From the NCBI GenBank assembly GCA_013368445.1, contig JAACJO010000011.1, forward strand, positions 1,426,001-1,490,000: a stretch of DNA of 64,000 bases, in the 5' to 3' direction. Each line of letters begins with the position of its first letter. The stretch's first letter is position 1. Under the pieces are notes generated by a model that searched no databases, had not been told where the DNA came from, and was given only the letters and a program-made list of their open reading frames with translations. A program made the position numbers and the translations under genes. Positions 12,566 to 25,069 of this stretch are shown here, piece after piece. Origin of the DNA: Leucocoprinus leucothites (Eukaryota > Basidiomycota > Agaricomycetes > Agaricales > Agaricaceae).

Positions 12566-13042
12566 ATGCGTGCCCAATTTCTCACCACAGTCCTCCGTGT
12601 TGCCTCACGCCCAACATTTGTCGCATCTACCGCACGTACCGCCCCCCTCCTTGTCCGTAATTCCTCTGGACACGCTCAGGAGTCCTTTGAGTCTTTTTCC
12701 GAGCGATACGTCAACTTTTTCCAAAACGCCGAAGACCTCTTTGAAGTCCAGCGCGGCCTCAACAACTGTTTTGCGCATGATTTGGTTCCTTCACCCTCTG
12801 TCGTTGAGGCTGCTGTGAGGGCTGCTAGGCGTGTCAATGACTATGCGACTGCTATCCGGGTTTTCGAGGGTGTGAAGGAGAAGGTTGAGAATAGGCAGCA
12901 GTATGAGCTCTATCTGCAAGAACTTAAACCCTTACGGGATGAACTCGGTATGTGAATCTAAATCTGACGCGTTTACCTTCTATGTTGACTCTGTTTACCA
13001 GGCCTTACTCTCAAAGAGGAACTCTACCCCTCTTCTTCGTAA
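12566..13042 (+). CDS. COX6: Cytochrome c oxidase subunit VI (Cox6/COX5A family)
   Basis: Nuclear-encoded structural subunit of mitochondrial complex IV. Exon 1 is 12566-12947 and exon 2 is 13002-13042 with TAA at 13040-13042, giving 140 residues. The N-terminus (MRAQFLTTVLRVASRPTF...) is Arg/Ser-rich and acid-free, as expected for a matrix-targeting presequence. The mature part begins near SFESFSERYVNFFQNAEDLF and continues with GLNNCFAHDLVPSP, AARRVNDYATAIRVFEGVKEK and, across the intron, LGLTLKEELYPSSS, all characteristic of the family. This is the only intact copy here. Three truncated copies, all starting at codon about 48, lie in spacers of the array that begins just downstream, so this gene is the likely donor. 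Confidence 0.95.
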
Positions 13043-14242
13043 AAGCTTGCAGACGGTGTTGTTAGAGTGCGTTGGTCACTGCCTTCCTTGTTTATATGTA
13101 TACTCACTGACAGCCTTGTAGCCTTAGACGTGTCGAAGGAGGAGAATAATAAATTGCTTTTGCTCACTATTGCAACTTAGTTATCATCTGGCACTACGCA
13201 TGTACGCACACACCGACTTATGGCATGGTACTTCCGAAAGTCATTATTTCTTCGGGTGACCAAGAAACGGACCCATGACCCGAGTGCTAATGTATTAGTG
13301 CATTGCAGTGCTGGTTAGGTCTTCCGCTCGCATTGCGCTAAGGCTTGACACCTGGCATCAAAGATCATTCTTAACATGGGGCCTCGCTTGACCCAATTGC
13401 CTGATCAGCTTCATCCTCCCTTTCCTGTTTTTTTAGTGTGGTCCTGCTTCCCAAGTGTGTGCTTGACATACTGTTGTCTACTTTCGGCGGCCTGCAATGT
13501 TCGGGATTTTGTTCGCTTGCTTGAAGCGGCGGCCGGCGGACATTGTCTTGCTCGAATAGTTCTCTTGAACAACTAAGCCTGTTAGTCTATTGCGACAGCA
13601 CATTAAGCATGCGCCAATCCCCGACTTCTATAACAAGCTCTTGTAAGTAGTTTTGTGTTTTTGAAATGGGTAATCACAACGACGAAAGAAAAGGAATATT
13701 CTCTATCTCCTTACTGCATCAACCCCAGACGGCATGAAACTCAACCTACTAGTCTGATGATCGTAAAGATCATCAACTAAACCTTATCCCTGCATAGCAT
13801 CGGTCCAGGAAGTGTCGTGACTGTTATGGGCCTCCACATTACCACTAGAATGAGGACGTCGACCGTGACGTTGGACGATGTGCGATACGCTACATGCTTC
13901 CGCTTGTCATTCCGCGGGTTCATTGGATACGGGTTTCATAACCTTCGTACTGAGTGTACTCACTGCGCTCATTGATTTGAGTTCCAGGCTCACTTCGGAC
14001 GCTAGTGCTATTTCTAATGTTGTATTACTTTGGGGCAGAGAGAAGGGTTTCATTAATCATTGCTTAAAACAACGAAGTTCGGATTGAGGACACCTCTAGA
14101 TCACTGATACTACGCCACTTCCTTTAACTCGGTATACCAGCATAGCCATACTCTGTGTCGGAGTATCGTTAGCTCCAGATAAATTGGACATCGTTACTTA
14201 TTGGACTCTCCAAAGCAGCCCCCACTCGTCGACTATTCTCAT
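13043..14242. promoter_or_regulatory. Spacer and presumed promoter of the first DUF6534 gene
   Basis: This non-coding 1.2 kb is repeated, with divergence, upstream of the following copies. The last 70 bp (about 14172-14242) are the best conserved part: a GATAAATTGGAC block, then CAGCCCC and TCGACTATTCTCAT next to the ATG. Conservation among copies may mark promoter function or simply recent duplication. Confidence 0.4.
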
Positions 14243-15930
14243 ATGGCGTCTTCCTCAGACCCGTTACCAGCCAGTGCGTCATTGATGTAAGTCCCTTCAC
14301 AGGATTTTAAAATGTAATGGTATGGTTCACAAGCCTCATCGTAGATTGGGGTCGCGGGTGAGTCATTTCTGATTTCTGGAAAATACTTCAAGTTGGTTGT
14401 TATTGAGGCCTCATTTATAGATAGTTGGAATAGTGCTCAATTGGTTCTTCTATGGTATCCTAGTGATGCAGTATCGTACGTATCCCGTTGCATCTCCATG
14501 ACTGACTCTTTCCTCATTTCTGGTTTGATTGAAGTCATGTATCTCAATAATGGCAAGGGAGATAAGAAGTGGCTCCGAGCGACTGGTATGTCGAGCTCCC
14601 GATCCAGTCCTTCAAACTAATCCCATCCCCAGTGCACTTCATGTTCTTGCTCGATACTATACAGAGCATTATGATGATGGAAGATCTCTTCTTCTGGTTT
14701 GTTCACAACTTCGACAATTACTCTATGGTAGCATCCGAGTTCCATCTCGTAACCATCGATGGCCTGGTTTTGGACGCCCTTATCATGTTTATAGCACAAC
14801 TTGTGTATTGCTGGAGGCTGAAGGAGCTTGGGCAGTGGATGATTTTACCCGCAGCTACTGCCTTCGTAAGTTGAAAGTTATCTCTTCCAACAACCGGGCT
14901 GATTGACTCTCCCGATAGCTTGCACTCGTTTCGTGTGTCAGCGGGATATTTAATGGTATTAAGGTAATTTGTTTTCACTACGTGCCAGTTTTCTATACTG
15001 ACAGGCTACAGATGTTCGTAGATCCCGCCTCCACCGGGAAATACACCTTTTTGGAAGAGGTTAGCATCCCCAGCTTGCGTGAAAATAGTGTCGATTTAAT
15101 GGGGACATCCTACTATAGATCTGGCTATTAGCAAGCGCCATCACTGACATCATAATCACCTCCTCCATGACTTATCTGGTGTGTAGATCTAATTTCCCAT
15201 TCCGATTCGAGATTGCTTAGCTTCATCTCGTCTTCGCAGCTTATGAAGTATCAAAAAGAGTATCGCTTCATGAGGAAGAGTATGATGACTTGGTTGAAGC
15301 ACATGGCCTTGTTAACAGTGGAGACAGGTGCTATCACAGGTGGGCAGACTAGTAGTTTCTATTCTGAAGGAAACTGACTTTTGGTTTTTCATAGCTACAA
15401 TTTCAATTGTGCTCTTTATCTTTGAAGTCACGCCCAGCCTAACAGTAAGGATTTCTTACTCATGTCTATCCCCTTTGCTCAATTAAACCGTACTTTCTGT
15501 TAAGAAAATTGACAACGTCACCATAGCACTGTAGGTTTCATTTAAATTCATGGGGAGACATTTGATCGTTCAATTCCTTTTCAGCGGTAGCGTTATCGGT
15601 AAAATGTATTATTTCAATACCTTGGTAAACACTGCAACCACTCATCGTCGTTCAATCCACAGATACAGCAACTGTTTCATGGTGCTCCTCAATCAACGCA
15701 TCTATTACAATAAATACGCCAAGGCAAACCCCACAACGGTTATACTCGGTGGTGCGAGCAGGATTCAAGATGACGGTCAGAACGAGACAACTCGGCCTCC
15801 ACTGTCTATGCTCCAATTTAACGATATTGGGTCGACGGTCACTAGTGCTACGACTTCTGAGCAAGGTCACACTGGGGCGGCGAAAAATGGTCAGGAGTTG
15901 ATGAGCTCGGTTCCTAATGAGATTGTATAG
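14243..15930 (+). CDS. DUF6534 seven-transmembrane protein, copy 1
   Basis: Predicted multi-pass membrane protein of a large basidiomycete family of unknown function. It begins MASSSDPLPASASL and is assembled from about twelve short exons separated by 45-70-nt introns, about 340 residues in all. Recognisable blocks in order: helix VGIVLNWFFYGILVMQY; YLNNGKGDKKWLRAT; FMFLLDTIQSIMMMEDLFFW; LDALIMFIAQLVYCWRL; the DUF6534 core ASAITDIIITSSMTYLLM with a basic loop and TVETGAIT; a micro-exon ending NVTIAL; VIGKMYYFNTL; and NCFMVLLNQRIYYNKYAK. A hydrophilic Thr/Ser/Gly/Gln-rich tail ends ...SVPNEIV at the TAG. All splice phases that I followed are compatible, so the gene looks functional. Confidence 0.85.
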
Positions 15931-16374
15931 GAAAAGTACGTAGGATTGTTTATTCAAACGGCTTGAGTAATTACAGTAGTGTAGTCTTTATATTTGTCCT
16001 TGCTCTCAGAATCCTTACAGCGTTCACGTCAGTGATCCGGTGTACGTCCTTTAAATTTCTTGTATGAGGGGTTGCAAGCTGTTTTCGAGCGATGTACAAG
16101 AAGTGAATTGGGCTGGTGGCCATCAATTCATACTGTACACCCAGCAGGAACGCCTTACGAGGTCAAAATCGAATAGCTCAGACGCGTGACCGAGATGCAC
16201 TGATAGTCACGGGCTACGCCGTGACTTGGTATGCAGCAGTGGTCTGCATCAACACGGACACTTGTCGTCCCATTTCCATAGCAGAATTACACCAAAAGCA
16301 CAGGTGTGTGGTCTTTCCTATGTATGTGTTTTGGTTTAGTCGAACGTTAAATATTCACTGATGACCCCTAGTGT

Positions 16375-16762
16375 CCCAGTCATCTCGGTGGCTCGTTATG
16401 TGCTTGTCCGTGACGTGAGCACCCTCGTTCTCATTCCTACGGAAATGGACTCGATCTTCCGAGGAAGCGGTACCAACTTGTCCAGCTACAAGTGATCTGC
16501 CTGTGAATGTTTTGTATAGACTGTGGCTCTTCTCGATCTGAGATGACAAATGCAAATTGCCCATCGTAGCCCGCAACGAGGGCCTACGCCATCTCAGCTT
16601 CAGAGTCTGGTCGATTAAATTCATTGAATGGAAAAACCCTACATCCTCATCCTCCCGGGTGCGAGCTCCACCACCCCTACACACCTATCTGATGCCACTA
16701 CTGGCCACCATTCTGTGATGTCTCCACGCCAGCCTTCAGCTTCAACCATCTACACATCGCGC
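16375..16762 (+). pseudogene. Transcription-factor 3' fragment, spacer 1
   Basis: Degenerate copy of about positions 2200-2610 of the fungal_trans gene, including the exon junction after the GAGGAAGCG...ACTTGTC...GCAAGTGATCTGC block and the beginning of its last exon (GAATGGAAAAACC...CTACAC). Frames are broken by stops and indels. It ends abruptly where COX6-like sequence begins. Confidence 0.8.
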
Positions 16763-17091
16763 GGTACATCAACTTTTTCCGAAACACTGAAGATTTCTGT
16801 GGAGTCCAGCACGGCCTCGGCGCCTGTTTGTACATGATTCGGTCCCTCACTCGTTGAGGCTGTTGTGAGGGCTGCTAGTTGTATCAACAATTATATGAGT
16901 GCTATTCGGATTTTCGAGGGCGTGAAGGAGAAGGTTGAGAACAGGCAGCAGTATGAGCTTTATTTGCAGGAACTGAAGCCCTTGAGGGACAGACTTGGTA
17001 TGCGAAACTGACCCCGACGTATTTTCCCTCATGTTGACCCTATTTCTTAGACCTTACTCTTAAGGAGGAGCTCTACCCCTCTTCCTTGTAA
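16763..17091 (+). pseudogene. Truncated COX6 copy, spacer 1
   Basis: Matches COX6 from codon about 48 to the stop, including the intron position and the short second exon (TAA about 17089-17091). A deletion before GTTGAGGCTG brings a TGA into frame, and the presequence exon part is absent. Downstream codons remain readable (AIRIFEGVKEKVENRQQYELY), so decay is recent. Confidence 0.85.
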
Positions 17092-18329
17092 AGGCTTGCA
17101 GATGGCGTTGTTAAAGTGCGCCAGTCATCGTCTTCCGTATTTGTATGCCTATTTACTGAAAGTTCTGTAGTCTTAGACATATCAAGGGAAGAGGATAATA
17201 AGCTACTCTTGCTCACCATTGCGACTTATCTTATCTTTTGCCGCCGCGTATGTACACAGAACAACTTATAGCATGGTATTCCACAAGTCACTCTATTTGG
17301 ACGATCCAGGAACGGTTTCATGACCAGATCATTGATGCACAAGTCCCCTTTTCGCATTGTGGCGCTGGTTGCAGCCTTCTGCTCGCGTTGCGCTAAGGTC
17401 TGACACCTCGCATCAAAAATCGTTCTTAACGCAAGTCATTCCAACAATTGCTCCCATTAGTTTTATCCCTTTATCCCCCTTTCCTGTATTTTGAGCACAG
17501 TGCTGCTTGCCATGATGTCGGCGTGGATAGACTGTCCTGAGCTGTGGTTGCCTAATGTTAGCGACCTCAAAAGCTCAAGTCCCTGTTCGCTTGCTTGAGG
17601 AAGTGGCCGGCGGACTATGCGAGCACCTCGGTCCTTGATTACTGACCCATTGTAATGGCACTTCGTGTGCGCGCCAATCCCAAACTCCGACTTGACTTCC
17701 CCCCTGAAGTAGGCACTCATGGTTTGAGTGCGTGTTTGGTTTCACGACAAAACCAGCACCTTGACGCGAATTTTTCTTGTTGACCTCACTATCAACGAGT
17801 CCCAAGCAAGCGCTATGGCGTGGTTGTGTACAATCGTGGGTATTCTGTATCACGTTGACATCTGTGAGTAGTTATAATAAAGTGCTGTATCAGTCCTAGG
17901 GATGAAACTTATCTCAGTCTAGGCAGCGTGAAGATCATCAACTAAAAATTAAATTCCCGCACAGTATCAGTCCGATTGAGTGTCATGACTGCTAATGCCT
18001 TTCCACGTTAGGACTAGAATGAGGACGTCCATCATGATGTCGGACCATGTGGGGCAAGCTACATACTCTCGCTTGTTATTTTCCAGGTTCTTCGAACACC
18101 AGGCCCATAACTCCGTACTAGGTACGCCTCCGACATATTTAATCCGAGCTCATGAGAACGGGTTTCATCAGTCAATGCTTAAAACAACAAAACTCTTGGA
18201 TACCTCCCTTCCGACTGGGGTTTTAACCCAGTACTCAAACATAGCCTACCACCATCAACCCAAGATATATTGAACGCCATTATTTATTGGACTTATCAGC
18301 GGCCCCATCCGTCAACTATTCTCATATAT

Positions 18330-20017
18330 ATGACTTCTCCCTCAGACCCATTGCCGGCCAATCCGCCATTAATGTAAGTCTCTTCAGAATATCTTAAGTC
18401 ACGCTGGCATGGTAGGCTAATAAACTTCATCCTAGGTTAGGGCCACGAGTAAGCCGCTGCAAATACTTTAAATCGGTTGTTATCGAGGCCTCGTTTATAG
18501 ATAGTTGGAATCATCCTCAACTGGTTCTTCTATGGTATTTTAACGATGCAATACCGTACGTATTCCATTGTATCTTCATGAATACCTCTTTCCTCTGTTC
18601 TGACTTGACTGAAGTTATGTATCTCAACAATAGCAGGGGTGATAAAAAGTGGCTCCGAGGAATGGGTACATATGTTGATCTCTGCGATTAGCCCCTCAAA
18701 CTAAACCCTTCTCTAGTGCACGTCATATTCTTGCTCGATACTATACAGAGTATCATGATGATGGACGATCTCTTCTTCTGGTTTGTTTACAATTTCAACG
18801 ATTACTCTGCGGCAGCATCGGAGTTCCACCTTGTAACCATTGATGGCCCATTTTTGGACGCCCTTATCATGTTTACTGCACAAATTGTGTACTGCTGGAG
18901 GCTGAAGGAACTCGGGGAGTGGACGGTTTTACCCGTAGCCACTGCCTTCGTAAGTTGACTCCAAGCCACCTTTTCAGATATTGGACCTGATCAAGTCTCT
19001 GGATAGCTTGCACTCATTTCTTGCACATGTGGAATGTTTACTGGTATTAAGGTAAATATCTTCACTACGTGCCAGTTTTCCATACTGAATGACTACAGAT
19101 GTTTGTCGATTCCACGGCTGTTAGGAGATATGCTCCTGTGGAAGATGTTAGTATTCCAATTTGCATGAAAAGAGTTTTGATCCAATGCGGCACGCTATTA
19201 TAGCTCTGGCTCTTAGCGAGCGCAGTCACTGATATCATAATCACCTCCTCTATGACCTATCTGGTGTGTACTAGTTCTAATCTCCCAACCCGATTCAATG
19301 TTCCTCAGCTCCATCCCGTCTTTCCAGCTTATGAAGTATCAGAAAGAGTACCGTTTCATGAGGAAGACCATGATGACTCGGTTGAAGCGGATGGCCATGT
19401 TGACACTGGAGACGGGTGCTCTCACAGGTGGGCAGGCTAGTAGTTTCTATTCTGGAGAAAACTGAGTTTTGCTTTTCCACAGCTACAATTTCAATCGCGC
19501 TCTTTATCTTTGTCATTACACCAAGTCTAGCAGAACTTGTGAGGTTTCCTTATTCATGTCTATCCCTGGCTCAATTATACTGTATTTTCCGATAAAGAAC
19601 ATCAACTTAGCACTGTAGGTTCCATTTAAATCCATCTGAAGGCGTTTAATTACTCAAATTCATTTCAGCGGTAGTGTTATCGGTAAAATGTACTGTTTCA
19701 ATACCTTTGTTAACACTACAGTCACTCATCGCCACTTAATTCATAGATATAGCAATTGTTTTATGGTGCTCCTCAATCAACGCATCTATTACGATAAATA
19801 CGCCAAGATGAACACGGCAACAGTTATACTCGGTGGTACAAGCAGGATCCCAGGTGATGGTCAGAATGAGACCACTGGACCGCCGATGTCTATGCTCCAG
19901 TTCAACGATACTTGGATGACGATAGGCACAAGTACTACGACTTCCGAGCCTAGTCAGGCTGGGGTGGCGAAAAATGATCAGGAGTTGATAAGCTCGGTTC
20001 CTAATGAGATTGTATAG
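18330..20017 (+). CDS. DUF6534 seven-transmembrane protein, copy 2
   Basis: Second copy, starting MTSPSDPLPANPPL, with the same exon plan as copy 1 and the same blocks: VGIILNWFFYGILTMQY, FLLDTIQSIMMMDDLFFWFV, MFTAQIVYCWRL, ASAVTDIIITSSMTYLLM, micro-exon NINLAL, VIGKMYCFNTF and NCFMVLLNQRIYYDKYAK. The tail ends ...SVPNEIV as in copy 1. The loop after the fourth helix reads VDSTAVRRYAPVED, where copy 1 has VDPASTGKYTFLEE, so soluble loops differ more than helices. No interrupting stop was found with the family exon plan. Confidence 0.84.
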
Positions 20018-20494
20018 GAAAAGTGCATAGGACTATCTATTCAAATGGTTTGAATAATCATAGTAGTGTAATCTTTATATTTGTCCTTGCTCTCAGAATC
20101 CTTACGACGTTCACGTCAGTGATCCGGTCTACATCCTTGAAATTCCTTGTATGAGGGGTTGCAAGCCATTTCCGAGCGATGTACAAGAAGTGAATTGGGC
20201 TGGTGGGCATCAATTCATACTGTGTGTATACTGGTCAGGCATTATTCATACCTCTGGCCTTACGAGGTCCAATTAAATGACGGTAAACGATAATCGAGCT
20301 CAGATGCGTGACAGGAATGCATCAGTGGTCACGGACTTCGCTGTGACCTGGTATATGGTAGTGATCTGTATCAATACGGACACTTCATCGTCCCGTTTCC
20401 ACAGCAAAATTACACGAAATGCGCGAGTGTGCAGTCTTTCCATATGTATGTCTTTTAGTTTAGTCGGACGCTGAACGTTGACTAATGACCCCTG

Positions 20495-20889
20495 GTGTCC
20501 CAGTCATTCCGGTAGCTCGTCATGTGCTTGTTCGTGACATGAGCGCCCTGGTTCTCATTCCTACAGAAATGGACTCGGTCTTCCGAAGATGTGGTACCAA
20601 CTTGTCCAGCTACAAGTGATCTGCTTGTGAGTATTGCATATAGAACGTAACCCTTCTCAATTTGACATGGCAAATATGTGGATTGGCCTTCATAGTCTGC
20701 AGCGGCATTCCCGTATAATGAGGGTTACACCATCTCAACTTCAGACCTTGGACAATTGAATGGAAAACTCCTACCTCGTCCTCCCGGAAGCAAGCTTCAT
20801 CGCCATTAGGCACCCATGGGATACCGCCGCTAGCCACCACTCTGCAATGTCCCCGCACCAGCCTTTAGCTTCGACTGCCTACACATTGC
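20495..20889 (+). pseudogene. Transcription-factor 3' fragment, spacer 2
   Basis: Second degenerate copy of the fungal_trans 3' region, aligned with spacer 1 throughout and ending at the same CTACACAT...GCGCG junction to COX6-like sequence. It retains GAGGGTTACACCATCTCAACTT, close to the parental sequence around 2450. Confidence 0.8.
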
Positions 20890-21232
20890 GCGATATATCA
20901 ACTTTTTTTCCAGAACGCTGAAGACCTCTTTGAAGTCCAGCGCGGCCGCAATAACTGTTTTGTGCATGATTCGGACCCCTCATCCTCTCCCGCTGAGGCT
21001 GCTGTGGAGGCAGCTAGGCGTGTCAACGGTTATGCTACTGCTATCCGGATTTTCGTGGGCATGAAGGGGAGGGTTGGGAACAGGCAGCAGTACGAGCACT
21101 ACTTGCAGGAACTGAATCCTCGGAGGGACGGACTTGGTACGTGAATCTGACTCTGACGTATTTGCCCTCCACGTTGACCTCGTTTTCTAGGCCTTACTCT
21201 CAAAGAGGAGCTCTACTCCTTTTCCTTCGTAG
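20890..21232 (+). pseudogene. Truncated COX6 copy, spacer 2
   Basis: Starts at the same COX6 position as the spacer 1 copy (ATATATCAACTTTTTTTCC) and carries one extra T in that run, which shifts the frame. A readable 60-codon stretch (20962-21144; EAARRVNGYATAIRIF) persists. The intron and the short last exon are present, ending TAG about 21230-21232. Confidence 0.85.
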
Positions 21233-22425
21233 AAGCTTGTAGACGGCGTTATTAGCGATGGTCGTCGTTCTCGCGTTTATGGGAATATTTACTCATGGAA
21301 TTGCAGCCTTAAACGTGTCGAAGGAGAATAATGATTTGCTCTTGCTCACCATCGTCACTTAGTTTATCTTTTGGCACGACCATGTATGCGCACATTAGCT
21401 TATGGCATGGTATTACCGAGGATCAGGATGATCTGGAAATGGTCTCATGATCCAAGCATTGATGCATTGGTGTTTGTTCGCATTGCAGTGCTGGTTATAG
21501 CCTTCCGCTTGCATCTAAAAGAGCGTTATGCTAAAATCTGGCACCTGGCATCAAAAATCGTTCTTACCATTGGGGCCTCGCTCGATCCAATTTCTCCGAT
21601 CAGCTTCATCCCCCTTTCCTGTGCTTCTAGTGTGGTGCTGCTTGCCACGCCATCGGCGTGAATGGACTAAGACGGAGTATGTTTGACCTACTGTTGACTA
21701 ATTTCGATGACCTGCAGTGTTTGGGATTCTGTTCGCTCGCTCAAAGCAATGGTCGGCGGAGATTGTCCCACTTGTTTTGAGTAGTTCTGTCCTCGAATAA
21801 CTAAGTCAGCCAGCCTATTGCGACAGTACATCAAGCATGCGCCAATCCCCGACTCCTATAATAATCCCTTGTGAGTAGTTCTATGTTTTTGGAATGCATA
21901 ATCACAATGACAAAAAAAAATACATTCTCTACCACCTTGATGCATCATCCCTAGACGGCATGAGGCTCGGCCTACTTCGTCTGATGAACATAAAGATCAT
22001 CAACGCAGCATCAATCTGGGGGGAGTGTTGCGACCCTTATGACCCTTTACATTACCACTAGAATGAGGACGACGACCGTGAGTTGGACGATGTGCAATAG
22101 GCTACGCGCTTCCGCTTGCCATTCCACAGGTTCGTTGGATGTCGGTCTCATAACCTTTGCACTCAGTATAATCAGTGCGTTATTGATGTTGGCTCTTTCG
22201 CTTTGAACGCCCGTACTATTTCTAGCGATGCATTTCTTTGGAGCAGAGAAAGAGGTTTCATCAATCATGGCTTAAAATAACAAAGCTCTAATGGTGGGCA
22301 CCTCCAGATCATTGATACACCACCAACATAGCCATTCTCTGTGCTATAGTATCGTTAGTTCAAGATAAATTGGACGTCGCTCCTCGCTGGGCTCATCAGC
22401 AGCCCTGTTCGTCAACTATTCCCAT

Positions 22426-24113
22426 ATGGCATCCTCCCCAGACTCATTGCCGGCCAATGCGCGATTAATGTAAGCCCCTTCATAAGATTTTACAACGTGC
22501 TGATATGATAAACTTTATTATAGCTTAGGGCCACCAGTAAGCCATTCGAAAAAAACTTCAAGTTGTCGGGTTTTGAGGTTTTGTTTATAGGTAGTTGGAA
22601 TTGTCCTTAACTGGTTCTTCTATGGTATCTTATTGATGCAATATCGTGCGTCTTCCGTTGCGTTTCCATGCCTCAGTTCTGACTTGATTAAAGTTATGTA
22701 TCTCAATAATGGCAGGGAAGATAAAAAGTGGCTCCGGGCGACAGGTAAGTCGATCACTGCGATTTCGTCCCTCAAAAGTAGCGCTAATCACTTTTCCAGT
22801 GCACTTCATGTTATTACTCGATACTATACAGAGTATCATGATGATGGACGATCTCTTTTTCTGGTTTGTGTACAACTTGAATGATTATTCCGCGGCGGTG
22901 TTCAGGTACAATCTCTCAACCATCGATGGCCCATTTTTGGATGCCTTTATCATGTTTATTGCGCAAATTGTGTACTGCTGGAGGCTGAGGGAGCTTGGGA
23001 AGTGGACGGTCTTACCTGCAGCCACTGCCTTCGTAAGTTGATTTAAGACTAGTTCTTCCGATGATCGGGTTGATTGAGTCTCTGGATAGCTTGCACTAGT
23101 TTCGTGTGTCAGTGGAATGTTTCTTGGTATTAGGGTAAACCTTTCGCTCTGTGCAGATCTTCTACGCTGACCGACTACAGATTATGTTCCTAGATTCCGT
23201 CTCTTCGCGAAAATATTCGCCTGTAGAAGACGTTAGTATTCCCAGTTTGTGTGAAGAAAGTGCTGATCTGTTGAGATATGCTCCCGTAGCTCTGGCTATT
23301 ATCAAGTGCTGTCACTGATATCACGATCGCCTCATCTATGACCTATCTGGTGTGTAGATTTTATTTCCTAATCCGTTTCAACAAGATTCCTTAGCTCCAT
23401 CCCACCTTTGTTGCTCGTGAAGTATCAAAAAGAGTACCACTTCATGAGGAGGAGTATGGTAACCCGCTTGAAGCGTATGGCTATGTTGACGCTGGAGACG
23501 GGTGCTATCACAGGTGTGCAGGCCAGTAGCTTTGTTCAGCGGGAAGCTGAGTTTTGCTTTTCCACAGCTACGGTTTCACTTGCGCTCTTTATCTTCGTCG
23601 TTACACCAAGCATAGCAGAGCCTGTAAGGTTTTCCTATTCACCATATCTATACGTTGCTCGGCTAAACTATATTTTCCGACAAGAAAACCAACATCAACG
23701 TAGCACTGTAGGTTCCGTTAAATTTCTTGGAGAAGCATTCGATCGCTCAAATTCATTTTAGTGGCAATGTTATCGGTAAAATGTACCACTTTAATACCAA
23801 GCCAGTAAATGTTTCAATCGCTCATTGTCATTTAATCTGCAGGTATAGCAATTGTTTCATGGTACTCCTCAATCAACGCATCTATTACGATAAATACGTC
23901 AAGGCAAATCCCACAACAGTCATACTCGGTGGCACAAGCAGGGTTCAAGGTGATGGTCATAATGAGACCACTGCCCCGCCGATGTCTATGCTTCAATTTA
24001 ACGATATTGGGACGACAACGGGCACGACTACTGAGACTTCCGAGCATAGTCACGTTGGGGCGGCGAAAAATGGTCAGGAGATGATGAACTCGGTTCCTAA
24101 TGAGATTGTATAG
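22426..24113 (+). CDS. DUF6534 seven-transmembrane protein, copy 3
   Basis: Third copy, starting MASSPDSLPANARL. Exon plan and helices follow copies 1 and 2 (VGIVLNWFFYGILL, LLDTIQSIMMMDDLFFWFVY, LDAFIMFIAQIVYCWRLREL, TDITIASSMTYL, VIGKMYHFNT, NCFMVLLNQRIYYDKYVK). The loop before the DUF6534 core is LDSVSSRKYSPVED, and the Thr-rich tail contains the TTTGTTTETSEH series before ...SVPNEIV. No disabling change seen. Confidence 0.84.
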
Positions 24114-24458
24114 GTGAAAGTGTGTAGGAGTATTTATTCAAACAACATGAGCTATCCTAGTACAGGAATATTTATCTTTATCTTTCCTTTTGCTCTCAGA
24201 ATCCTCGCGTTCGCCAATGCTCATTCGGTCTACCTCCTTTAAATTTATTGTACAAGAGGTTGGAAGTCATTTTCAGGTGAAATAGACAAAGTGAATTGGG
24301 CTGATGGGCATCAATTTATACTGCATACCGGCCAGGCATTATTCATACGTCTGGCCTTACAATGTCAAATTGTCAACTAAACGGTAAACGATAATTGAGC
24401 TCGGATGTGTGACAGGAATACGTCGGAGGTCACGGGCAATGCTGTGACTTGGTACATA

Positions 24459-24923
24459 CAGTAATAGACCGGCCATTTGGACGCCGAATTTTCTGCCGAC
24501 CATTTTCCAAGCTTATATTAGGCATATGAGTCCCAAATTTTCCATGGATGTTCTTTGGTATATATTATATGACCATGGAAAAACTTGCATCGAGAACTTT
24601 TGATTACGGGCTGTAGTGCAAGAATCAATCAAGCAAGTCGATTTTGGACAATCCGACTCATTTGGACACTATTACAAATTATTTATGCTATTCCTATATT
24701 TAGTAGTCATTCTGTCACATCAAGTCACATTTTTTTCGGTCAAGTACAAATCTCTCCCCCATGCATGCAAAATGACTGTCCTTTTCATTAAATTGCTGAT
24801 AATATATTTATACACCCGTTTTTCATCTGTAGAGCAAAAAATTGTGGGATAAACGCAAAAGGCTGGCCATAAATCGCGACTGTCCAAGTGAGGGAGGGTG
24901 TCCACATGACCGGTCTATTACTG
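24459..24923. mobile_element. Non-autonomous Tc1/mariner-like element (MITE) with TA target duplication
   Basis: Terminal inverted repeats of about 24 bp read CAGTAATAGACCGGCCATTTGG... at the left end and, in reverse complement, CAGTAATAGACCGGTCATGTGG... at the right, differing at two positions. Each end is flanked by TA (24457-24458 and 24924-24925). The interior is AT-rich and has no transposase frame. The flanking array sequence continues directly, and the sister spacers lack the insert at the matching place (GTGACTTGGTATG... in spacer 1). The TA target and CAGT end point to Tc1/mariner, possibly the pogo/Fot1 branch. Confidence 0.88.
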
Positions 24924-25069
24924 TAGCAATAGCCTGCGTCAGCGTCACTTGTCGCCTCGTTCCTACAGCAAAACTACGCGAAATGCACAAGTGTTTGGCT
25001 TTTCTTATGCATGTCTTTTGCTTTAGTTGAACGTTGAATGTTGAACGCTGACTGATAAGCTCTAATGTC

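Larger units (their letters stand above)
15931..18329. other. Array spacer 1
   Basis: Holds the DUF6534 3' UTR, the transcription-factor-tail fragment, the truncated COX6 copy (both listed separately), about 1.2 kb equivalent to 13043-14242, and the conserved block before the next start codon. Confidence 0.6.
20018..22425. other. Array spacer 2
   Basis: Same order of elements as spacer 1: 3' UTR, transcription-factor fragment, truncated COX6, 1.2-kb spacer and conserved pre-start block. The length is almost identical to spacer 1. Confidence 0.6.
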
